DNA from: CAYPAU01 sp964408825
GTDB lineage: Bacteria > Patescibacteriota > Microgenomatia > Levybacterales > UBA12049
Reading direction: 5' to 3'
Length of the DNA: 34,688 nucleotides
Assembly (NCBI GenBank): GCA_964408825.1
Contig: CAYPAU010000009.1
Location: 1 to 34,688 of the forward strand
Part shown: positions 28,766 to 34,688 of the stretch, in pieces
Position numbering within the stretch: the stretch's first letter is position 1
Layout: every line of letters starts with the position of its first letter
The notes under the pieces: generated by a model
The model's database searches: none
Told to the model about the DNA's origin: nothing
Seen by the model: the letters and a program-made list of their open reading frames with translations, nothing else
Program-made: the position numbers and the translations under genes

Positions 28766-30298
28766 TTATCTATTTACGGCTTTTATTACATCCATCAACG
28801 TCTTATATGCTTTTCCGCTTAAAATCTTTTTAAAGCCTAATTTTTGGGCTTCCTTGACCCTTTTTTCAAAGAACTGAGCATTTCTTAACTCCCCTAAGAG
28901 CCCGACCTCTGAAATTGCTACGACTTTTGAAAGAGATATGCTTTTAAAGCTTGAAAATATCGACAAACATACTGCCAAATCGGACGCAGGGTCGGACAAT
29001 CTAAATCCTCCTGCAATATTTACAAAAACATCCATTGTGTCTATCGGAAGTCTCACCTGTTTTTGCAAAACTGCAATTAGAAGCTCGAGCCTTCTTCCGT
29101 CGATTCCGTTTGCAACCCTTCTTGGCATTGGGAATTTTGAAAAAACCGTTAGAGCCTGTATTTCAACAAGAAAAGTACGGGTTCCTTCAATTGCTACAGT
29201 CAAAATAGAACCGGGAGTATTCAAATTATCAGGGTACATAAAAAGATGATCGACCTCTTTTACTTGAGCAAGTCCAGACTCTCCCATTGCAAAAATTCCA
29301 ACTTCATCAATAGGCCCGAATCTGTTTTTAAGACTTCTTAAAATCCTCGTCTGGGTGAATTTTTCGCCTTCAAAAAACAAAAGAGTATCAACCATATGGG
29401 ACAAAACCATAGGCCCTGCCACCATCCCCTCTTTTGTGACATGCCCTACCAAAATGACGGGTATTCCCAAGGTCTTTGCTATTTTTATAAAGGTGAGGGC
29501 AGCATATCTTACCTGACCGACCGATCCTGAAAGCCCCGAAAGATTCTCCGACTCCATTGTCTGAATCGAATCAACAATTACCATTTCAGGTTTTACTTCT
29601 TCGATTATATTGAAAGCTGAGTCTGTATTGTTGAGAGAGGCTACAAATAAATCACTTTCCTTATCTTTTTGAAGTCTCATCGCCCGCATTTTAATCTGTT
29701 CCTCAGACTCCTCCCCCGAAATATAAAGCACCCGATGATTTGCCATTTGCCATTTTTCATTTTCCATTGAAGACGAAGGCAAGCCATCTGAGAATGAACT
29801 GAAAGCCGCCTGATTTTTTTTGCTTTTTTGATTTAAACCTTTAGAAAGGCTTTCACTTAGCGAGTGAGGCAAACTTTGTTTTTTTGCCAAACCCAAACGA
29901 GCGTCATTCTTCAAATGTGCTTGCCGAGTCTTTAAAGAACCATCTGAACTAGATAAGTTTAGGGCAATCTGAAGAAGAAGCGTTGACTTCCCTATTCCCG
30001 GATCTCCTGCAAGAAGAGTCACGCTTCCTCTTACCAAACCTCCTCCTAAAACATTATCGACCTCTTCGTATCCCGTAGAAATCCTGTCCCTATCGCTATA
30101 AGAAATCTCGCTTAATTTTTTTGCCGATTTTGTTTTTTCAGAAGATAAAGAAGCAAATTTCGAATCAATTTTTAACTTTGGATTTTCAACTTTAAACTCG
30201 CGAAGTGAATTCCATTCCCCGCACTCAGGACACTTCCCCAAAAACTTGGGCGATTCGTATCCGCACTCCTGACAAACCCAAGAAAGCTTCGCTTTCAT
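28766..30298 (-). CDS. radA: DNA repair protein RadA (Sms), with a repeat-derived insertion
   Basis: RadA is a RecA-like ATPase and branch-migration helicase in recombination. Seen here: C4 zinc finger CQECG...CPECG (Cys 9, 12, 23, 26), Walker A GDPGIGKST (98-106), ISGEESEEQ (193-201), the RadA-specific KNRFG motif in SLKNRFGPIDEVGIF, and a C-terminal Lon-like domain with NIAGGFRLSDPASDLAV. The protein is 510 aa, about 50-60 longer than usual: residues ~117-187 are a Ser/Lys-rich insertion between the Walker A helix and the strand leading to ISGEES, encoded by repeats that also occur between genes (29740-29807). The frame is kept, so the enzyme is probably functional with a surface loop. TAATAT lies 5 nt before the ATG. 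Confidence 0.95.
   Translation of the reverse strand: MKAKLSWVCQECGYESPKFLGKCPECGEWNSLREFKVENPKLKIDSKFASLSSEKTKSAKKLSEISYSDRDRISTGYEEVDNVLGGGLVRGSVTLLAGDPGIGKSTLLLQIALNLSSSDGSLKTRQAHLKNDARLGLAKKQSLPHSLSESLSKGLNQKSKKNQAAFSSFSDGLPSSSMENEKWQMANHRVLYISGEESEEQIKMRAMRLQKDKESDLFVASLNNTDSAFNIIEEVKPEMVIVDSIQTMESENLSGLSGSVGQVRYAALTFIKIAKTLGIPVILVGHVTKEGMVAGPMVLSHMVDTLLFFEGEKFTQTRILRSLKNRFGPIDEVGIFAMGESGLAQVKEVDHLFMYPDNLNTPGSILTVAIEGTRTFLVEIQALTVFSKFPMPRRVANGIDGRRLELLIAVLQKQVRLPIDTMDVFVNIAGGFRLSDPASDLAVCLSIFSSFKSISLSKVVAISEVGLLGELRNAQFFEKRVKEAQKLGFKKILSGKAYKTLMDVIKAVNR
29740..29807 (+). repeat. Repeats inside radA
   Basis: A CATTTGCCATTT-type unit (29742-29766) and the 36-bp repeat (29772-29807) that is 33/36 identical to the intergenic copy at 12191-12226. 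Together they encode part of the extra RadA loop (AAFSSFSDGLPSSSMENEKW). Confidence 0.7.
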
Positions 30299-30302
30299 AA
30301 TT

Positions 30303-30356
30303 AATATTAGCGACTAGCAACTAGTGGCTAGTAGCTAATTGCTAGTTGCTAGTTGC
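30303..30356. repeat. CTAG-rich low-complexity repeat between radA and the S1 gene
   Basis: Degenerate units of TAGCGACTAGCAACTAG and GCTAGTTGCTAGTTGC, partly inverted with respect to one another. The same family occurs at 27069-27115. The -10-like TAATAT used by radA is at its edge. Confidence 0.6.
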
Positions 30357-31487
30357 TTACCGGTAGGTAAGCGGTTTTTCTTTAAGAACAGGTGTGAGCA
30401 TAAGCCTTCTTCTTTTTTTATCGATATCTGAGACTACGGCATCTACTGTATCGCCTGTCTTAAAAGATACGGTGGGTGGAATTTTTTCTTTTTTAATGAG
30501 CGCTTCTATTTCATCTCCCAAATCTACAAAAACTCCGGCGGGGCCTATTTCTTTTACAACCCCCGCTACTTTTTTGTCTTTTGGATAGTTTTTTATTTTT
30601 TCCTCAAAAGGATCTGTCTTAAGCTTCTTAATCGAAAGATTTACCCTTCTTGTCTCTTCGTCAAAACCTGTAATCACAGCTTCGATAACATCCCCGACCG
30701 CATATTCGCTTTCGATATCCAAAATCTTTTCCCATGAAATCTCAGAAATATGTATAAACCCGTCGAGTGCTCCCCCGTTGAGCGAGACGGAAACAAAAAG
30801 TCCGTAAGGTGTTGTATTGGTAACAGTTGTTTTAATTTTTTCTCCAATTCTCAATTTTTGGGTCGATTTTATAAAATCCGAAGAGCTTACGGACTGGCTC
30901 TGAGAAAAAATAATCTTGCCGGTACTTCTGTCTGCCTCAAGAATTATTGCTTTTATATAAGTTCCAATTTGCGGGTTTTCATCGTTTGAGGCGGCAAAAG
31001 AAACTTGGGAATTTGGAAGAAAACCCGAGATCCCATCGTCTGTTGAAACAAGAAGTCCTCCTTTTATAACATCATTCACAGTGGCATCAACTACTTTTTT
31101 ATTTTTTGAAAGATCGGCAATCTTGTTCCAGAGTCTGTTATTTAAAAATCTTCGAAGGGAAACAACAGGATGTCCCATCTCGGATTCCGTATTTAAAACC
31201 TGTACTGAAACAGTATCTCCTACCGCAAGAGAATTCAAAATATTTCGAAGAATTTTTTTATCCTTCTCCAAAACTACTGCTTCTGCCTTGGCGTTTACAT
31301 CAACAAGGATTTCGCCTGAGGTAAGCTTGGTGATTTTACCCGGAATTTGGTCTCCCTTATGAAGAGTTACCAGAGAGGTTTTCTGCAAGCTCAAAAGCTC
31401 CGCCATCGTTTTGGGTTTTGCGTGTTTCGTGTTGCGTGTTTCGTGTTCCGAAACTGCTTTTCCGCCCTTTTGCCCAATTCGAGTCAA
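30357..31487 (-). CDS. S1-domain RNA-binding protein (ribosomal protein S1-like), 376 aa
   Basis: Four S1/OB domains can be traced: ~43-113 (GDQIPGKITKLTSGEILVDV), ~126-205 (VVDATVNDVIKGGLLVST), ~215-290 (GEKIKTTVTNTTPYGLFVSV ... DGFIHISEIS) and ~303-370 (VAGVVKEIGPAGVFVDLGD). It would bind mRNA on the ribosome or act as a small S1 homologue. The frame opens at a TTG (31487); the first ATG, MAELL at 31406, would give 349 aa and is a good alternative. The ~27-residue extension is partly encoded by GTGTTTCGTGTT-type repeats (31418-31448). It heads a minus-strand cluster with radA and PIN/TRAM, separated from radA by 58 nt of CTAG repeats. If mRNAs are mostly leaderless here, its role in initiation is of interest. 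Confidence 0.85.
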   Translation of the reverse strand: MTRIGQKGGKAVSEHETRNTKHAKPKTMAELLSLQKTSLVTLHKGDQIPGKITKLTSGEILVDVNAKAEAVVLEKDKKILRNILNSLAVGDTVSVQVLNTESEMGHPVVSLRRFLNNRLWNKIADLSKNKKVVDATVNDVIKGGLLVSTDDGISGFLPNSQVSFAASNDENPQIGTYIKAIILEADRSTGKIIFSQSQSVSSSDFIKSTQKLRIGEKIKTTVTNTTPYGLFVSVSLNGGALDGFIHISEISWEKILDIESEYAVGDVIEAVITGFDEETRRVNLSIKKLKTDPFEEKIKNYPKDKKVAGVVKEIGPAGVFVDLGDEIEALIKKEKIPPTVSFKTGDTVDAVVSDIDKKRRRLMLTPVLKEKPLTYR

Positions 31488-31525
31488 ACTTAATCGAAGC
31501 TTTTTAAAAGCCTTATTTGATATTT

Positions 31526-31600
31526 GACCCCGATTAAATCGGGGTTGATATTTGACCCCGATTAAATCGGGGTTGATATTTGATATTTGATATTTTTTAT
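31526..31600 (+). repeat. Tandem palindromic repeat, 28-bp period
   Basis: Two direct copies of CCCCGATTAAATCGGGG (31528-31544 and 31556-31572), each itself an inverted repeat, separated by TTGATATTTGA, followed by further GATATTT units to ~31597. The same palindrome is the apical hairpin of structured-element copies A and B (12307, 21196). Confidence 0.8.
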
Positions 31601-31661
31601 CATTCCTCCTTAATTTAAAAGTTTATCTCGCCTCTGGCGGATACTCTCATTGTACCACAAC

Positions 31662-31670
31662 TGATATAAT
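31662..31670 (+). promoter_or_regulatory. Extended -10 promoter of the 31677 gene
   Basis: TGA-TATAAT (TGn extended -10; hexamer 31665-31670), 6 nt before ATG 31677. No clear -35 and no SD. Confidence 0.6.
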
Positions 31671-31676
31671 TTAGGA

Positions 31677-32327
31677 ATGTCGAAAAAGGCTCAGATTCTC
31701 ATTGCGATTGGTTTTATTTTATTGGCTTTAATCTTAATCCTTCTTTATTTTATTTCCCGAGAATTTTCTGAGAGCATTCTTTTTTTAATAAAAACTAGTC
31801 CTTATCTTGGTCCCTTGATTTTGATCGTCTGGAGAATAGCAGGGATAATTATTCCTGCAATTCCTGCCGGCATTATTTCCTTTGCGGCAGTTCCTATTTT
31901 TGGCTGGTGGCAAACATATATTTATACTGTTTGCGGAATTTTAATTGGTACTTCTATAAGCTTTTTTCTCGCCCGCAAATTTAGAGAGCCGCTTGTAGGC
32001 AAATTTGTTCCCTTAAAAAAACTCCATAAACTCGAGGGGGAACTTTCGGAGAGAAAAAGGTTTTTAGCAATAGTTGTGATAAGACTTTTTACAGTGCCTG
32101 TTATGGATTTTTCAAGCTACGCGGCAGGACTTACGAGAATAAGTTTTCCCAAATTTTTTCTGGCTACTTTTATAGCCTCTATTCCCGATATAGGAATTTT
32201 TTACTTTGGAGAAAAACTCTATCAAACTTTTTTCGGAAGATCTGTAATAATCGCGGTCGCCGCCTTATTTTTCCTTTCAGCCGGCTATTTCATTGTCAAG
32301 AGGTTTATTTTCGATAGAAATAAATAA
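31677..32327 (+). CDS. DedA/TVP38-like (VTT-domain) membrane protein, 216 aa
   Basis: About five hydrophobic segments: ~7-27, 45-70 (IVWRIAGIIIPAIPAGIISF), 78-100 (IYTVCGILIGTSISFFLARKF), 150-178 and 188-208. The motif GTSISFFLARKFREP with the upstream amphipathic PAIPAG segment is typical of the VTT/SNARE-associated family (TVP38/TMEM64, DedA), now thought to move lipids such as polyprenyl phosphate or phosphatidylethanolamine across membranes. Length fits the family. It has its own extended -10 promoter and is probably monocistronic. A link to the glycan genes via polyprenyl-phosphate recycling is plausible but inferred. Confidence 0.85.
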   Translation: MSKKAQILIAIGFILLALILILLYFISREFSESILFLIKTSPYLGPLILIVWRIAGIIIPAIPAGIISFAAVPIFGWWQTYIYTVCGILIGTSISFFLARKFREPLVGKFVPLKKLHKLEGELSERKRFLAIVVIRLFTVPVMDFSSYAAGLTRISFPKFFLATFIASIPDIGIFYFGEKLYQTFFGRSVIIAVAALFFLSAGYFIVKRFIFDRNK

Positions 32328-32397
32328 TACTCAACCGTCATCATACCCACTCAAACCAAGAAAAAAGAAGAATTCCCAACCTCTAACATCTCCTCAT

Positions 32398-32423
32398 TGT
32401 ATAATATATTAATGTATTATACA
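32398..32423. terminator. 11-bp hairpin between convergent genes
   Basis: TGTATAATATA (32398-32408) pairs with TGTATTATACA (32413-32423), one wobble, TTAA loop, in the gap between convergent genes ending at 32327 and 32479. It is flanked by an A-run on the plus-strand 3' side, so it lacks the U-tract of a plus-strand terminator; it may be a bidirectional barrier. Confidence 0.4.
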
Positions 32424-32478
32424 TAAAAAAATGTTGTTTTTAAGACTTAATTAATACTCTTTATCTTGAAAAAATGTT

Positions 32479-33153
32479 TTACTTAAGAAGTTTTGAAGCA
32501 AATTCGATCTCATCAGTCACAATATCCGAGATTCCCGCATTTTTAAAATAATTCAAGCCTTTTTCATTATTAATTACTCCGGCCATAACCTTAAACCCGT
32601 TCTCTTTATAACACTCTCTAAGTTTTCTTAAAAGTGCAGGTCTTAATAAATTTTGAAATAAAAATTGGCTCCCGCGCCACTCATCAATCCATCCCAAAAA
32701 CAAACCATAGCTTTTTTGAGGAATTTTGACAAAAGAAAAGGGAGGAAAATTTACAAAAGGCATTACACGAAGTTTCGGATATTTTTTTTGAGCCTTCAGA
32801 GCACTTTTGATGACTGTTGAAAATCCAATGATGTGAACAAATTCCCAAAGGTTTTCTTTTTCTATTTTTTTGATAATTTTTTCAATGAGAATCGGCGATG
32901 AGCTTTTTAACTCGAGAAAGAATGGCTTTTTTACTTCTTTTATGTAATCAAAAAGTTCAGGTAGTACGAGCTGATCTTGAGGAATTGGACCAAAAATTTT
33001 ATCATGAGAGACAATTACTCTGTTATCAATATCTAATCTTAGATCGCACTCAATTCCCCCGGCTCCGAGTCTAAAAGCTTCCTCAAAAGCCTCCAAAGTA
33101 TTTTCTTTCTTCCCAGTCTTCTTCCCCCTATGCGAAATAACCACGAGAGACAT
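32479..33153 (-). CDS. Glycerophosphodiester phosphodiesterase (GDPD), 224 aa
   Basis: TIM-barrel GDPD with the conserved SHRG (H8, R9), ENT (17-19), IECDLRLD (E35, D37), and VSHD (H50, D51) residues, then FFLELKSS (E in the barrel) and the C-terminal ISDIVTDE motif. It hydrolyses glycerophosphodiesters to glycerol-3-phosphate and an alcohol, probably in scavenging phospholipid head groups, which fits an organism that depends on others for lipids. No signal peptide, so cytosolic. The ATG at 33153 has an AGGAG 15 nt upstream, too far to be a good SD. Confidence 0.9.
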   Translation of the reverse strand: MSLVVISHRGKKTGKKENTLEAFEEAFRLGAGGIECDLRLDIDNRVIVSHDKIFGPIPQDQLVLPELFDYIKEVKKPFFLELKSSSPILIEKIIKKIEKENLWEFVHIIGFSTVIKSALKAQKKYPKLRVMPFVNFPPFSFVKIPQKSYGLFLGWIDEWRGSQFLFQNLLRPALLRKLRECYKENGFKVMAGVINNEKGLNYFKNAGISDIVTDEIEFASKLLK

Positions 33154-33270
33154 GATACCATAAAAATTCTCCTGAAAAAACCCTAAGCGCCTTCTTCACC
33201 CTCCTCAAAACCTCCCCCTAAGCGGCTCTTGGGATCTCGGCGTTGTTTATCAATTGTCCATTTGAGTATC

Positions 33271-34638
33271 TCATGGTCTTAGGATTAAATCTTGATATAT
33301 AAAAGTGAAATAGCTTGCATCAAATTTAGGCTCCCCTGATGCAAAATCCACATCAATTGATCTTATACGGGCAAGGCTGTCCGGAGCAATAACATCAGCT
33401 CCCAGCTTCTCCGAAATTTCCTGAGCAATACCTCCTTCCTGCCCGGTACTGCATGAGACAAGAATTATTGTGGGATGATCTACGAAAAACTCCCCAGATC
33501 TTTTTGTTCCCTCACCCTGAAGATCTTGAATTGTAAGTAATGATCCTTTTCTCCATCTCGGACCAAACTGTATATCTTCTTTCTGGCCGTGTCCTGTAAT
33601 TACAGCGAACTGAATTTTATTTGAAGATCCGTACTTCCTATCGAGTCTTACTAAAGACTTTGCAACTTCTAATCTACTACCTGCTTCAACAATTCTTAGA
33701 TGCGATTTTCCTTTAATTTCTCCAGCAAGTTTTTCAATAGGTTCTCTGGTAGTTTGAAATACGCCGCTTCCATCTGCTCTGGCAGAAAGATAAATTCCAT
33801 ATGGAGTTTCTAGATTGTCTCTATTATCGAACTGGTCAACCAAAACATCCTTGGAATAAAACCCAAATAGGGTAATTCCGAATTCGGAATTTAAAGCATT
33901 AACTATGCCGGGACGCTCTTTCTCTAGAGTTTCTACGGAGAGTAAATTTTCCTCTATCTGTCTGGGATCTAAATCTGCTCTTATCCAACTACTCACTAAA
34001 TCTGCGGAAAAACCATTCTCCCCAAGAAAAACTCTCATGAGATCACTCCCTGCTTGCCGAGAGCCATCGCCCTTTTTTAGTCCGTTAACTATATTTGCAC
34101 ATTTTTCAAATTTACTTCCATCGGCATTTCCTCTATTTATACGATCCTTTAACGCATTAAAAATAAGTTTATACTGTTCAGGCTGTTCCGTGGTCTCATA
34201 ATCAAAATAATTGTCCAGTAGTCTTTGAGAAATTTTTATCAAACCTGGTTCCTGAAAATAACTAAGATTTCTTCCCAAACCTTCGGCAACAATATCCAAG
34301 TTTCCATTAAGTCTTGTCATGTCATAATTTTCCTCAATTTCAGCATAATTTAACAAAGATCGAAAACATTCAAGCCTTGTATCAAGCTCTGCATCGGATA
34401 AGGGCCCCTCATTACCTCTGTTAATTCTTTCGGTTATAACATCTAAATGCCGCCTCACAAATTCAGTTGCAACATTTGTCTCATCGTTAAGGAATGCCCC
34501 CGCTTCCGATTCTGCTAATGAGTTTATTGATTGAAGAACTTCTGGCAGAAGCTCTTCATCCTCAATAGCTTTATCGAACTGTCCCATTTCTTCTCTTATT
34601 TGAGAAAGTCTGGCCTGTCTTTCTTCTTTACTTTCCAT
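33271..34638 (-). CDS. CHAT/caspase-like (clan CD) cysteine protease candidate, 455 aa
   Basis: The N-terminal ~260 residues are helical, solvent-exposed, rich in Glu and Leu and full of N-RR/RINRGN-type helices, resembling an alpha-solenoid or adaptor. The C-terminal ~170 residues have the caspase-fold landmarks: QFAVITGHGQ with a candidate catalytic His (about 350) and TIILVSCSTGQEGGIAQEIS with a candidate Cys (about 395), followed by LGADVIAP. This order (GHG, then SC-TG) is typical of CHAT and related clan CD peptidases. No signal peptide. Role unknown: such proteases often act in stress, defence or toxin processing. No partner gene is visible before the window ends at 34688, and no SD precedes the ATG. 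Confidence 0.65.
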   Translation of the reverse strand: MESKEERQARLSQIREEMGQFDKAIEDEELLPEVLQSINSLAESEAGAFLNDETNVATEFVRRHLDVITERINRGNEGPLSDAELDTRLECFRSLLNYAEIEENYDMTRLNGNLDIVAEGLGRNLSYFQEPGLIKISQRLLDNYFDYETTEQPEQYKLIFNALKDRINRGNADGSKFEKCANIVNGLKKGDGSRQAGSDLMRVFLGENGFSADLVSSWIRADLDPRQIEENLLSVETLEKERPGIVNALNSEFGITLFGFYSKDVLVDQFDNRDNLETPYGIYLSARADGSGVFQTTREPIEKLAGEIKGKSHLRIVEAGSRLEVAKSLVRLDRKYGSSNKIQFAVITGHGQKEDIQFGPRWRKGSLLTIQDLQGEGTKRSGEFFVDHPTIILVSCSTGQEGGIAQEISEKLGADVIAPDSLARIRSIDVDFASGEPKFDASYFTFIYQDLILRP

Positions 34639-34688
34639 GCTGTACTGATCTGTATACCTATCGATGTTGTCTCTTAAGGCGTTATATT

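Overview
The window looks like a chromosomal piece of an AT-rich, small-genome bacterium of the Candidate Phyla Radiation, most likely Microgenomates/Patescibacteria. This is inferred from gene content and style: a HerA/VirD4-like ATPase without membrane segments, secreted proteins with a TGPE-type C-terminal tail, an S1-RadA-PIN/TRAM cluster, almost no Shine-Dalgarno (SD) sequences, and many short palindromic or low-complexity repeats, some running in frame through genes. No rRNA or marker-protein cluster is present to fix the lineage.

Layout. 1-1720: three unrecognised small genes on the minus strand. 1814-3459: a two-gene exported-protein operon. 4031-8287: a 1418-aa protein joining two integrase-type SAM-like DNA-binding domains to a membrane anchor and a long fibre-like ectodomain with a Peptidase_G2-like region. 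8382-10490: an O-antigen-ligase-like protein with TPRs. 10535-10815: two tRNA-Ala genes (CGC and GGC anticodons). 10967-13689 (minus): an M23/LysM endopeptidase and transcription terminator Rho. 14132-14818: a DUF11 surface protein behind a promoter-plus-terminator leader. 14926-17685 (minus): the ATPase and a four-helix-bundle protein peppered with a 10-nt repeat.

About 18,000-20,900 is a compositionally different, GC-richer island of at least nine genes: four ~60-66-aa two-TM proteins, a 31-aa TM peptide, two tiny Arg/Lys-rich proteins, a 51-aa TM protein and a 311-aa anchored exoprotein. Most have a clear SD and several follow a small hairpin. Outside the island many start codons lie only 5-10 nt after a -10 box, which suggests leaderless mRNAs. 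The island therefore looks transferred (virus, plasmid or another mobile module), though a chimeric assembly must be excluded.

21311-27068 encodes envelope glycan functions: two GT2 glycosyltransferases, a 1094-aa GT-C/AftD-like membrane protein and one unknown. 27523-27813 holds a 47-codon gene and a convergent candidate small RNA. 27979-31487 (minus) is S1 protein, RadA and PIN/TRAM. The right end has a DedA/TVP38-like protein, a glycerophosphodiesterase and a CHAT/caspase-like protein.

The strongest candidates for something undescribed are: (1) a ~155-185-nt dispersed element present three times (12248, 21144, 27148) with compensatory changes in its closing stem and terminal hairpin; (2) the SD-driven small-protein island; (3) a ~110-nt minus-strand RNA at 27704-27813 with its own promoter and terminator; (4) the integrase-domain/fibre fusion. 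No CRISPR array, transposase or complete integrase was seen.
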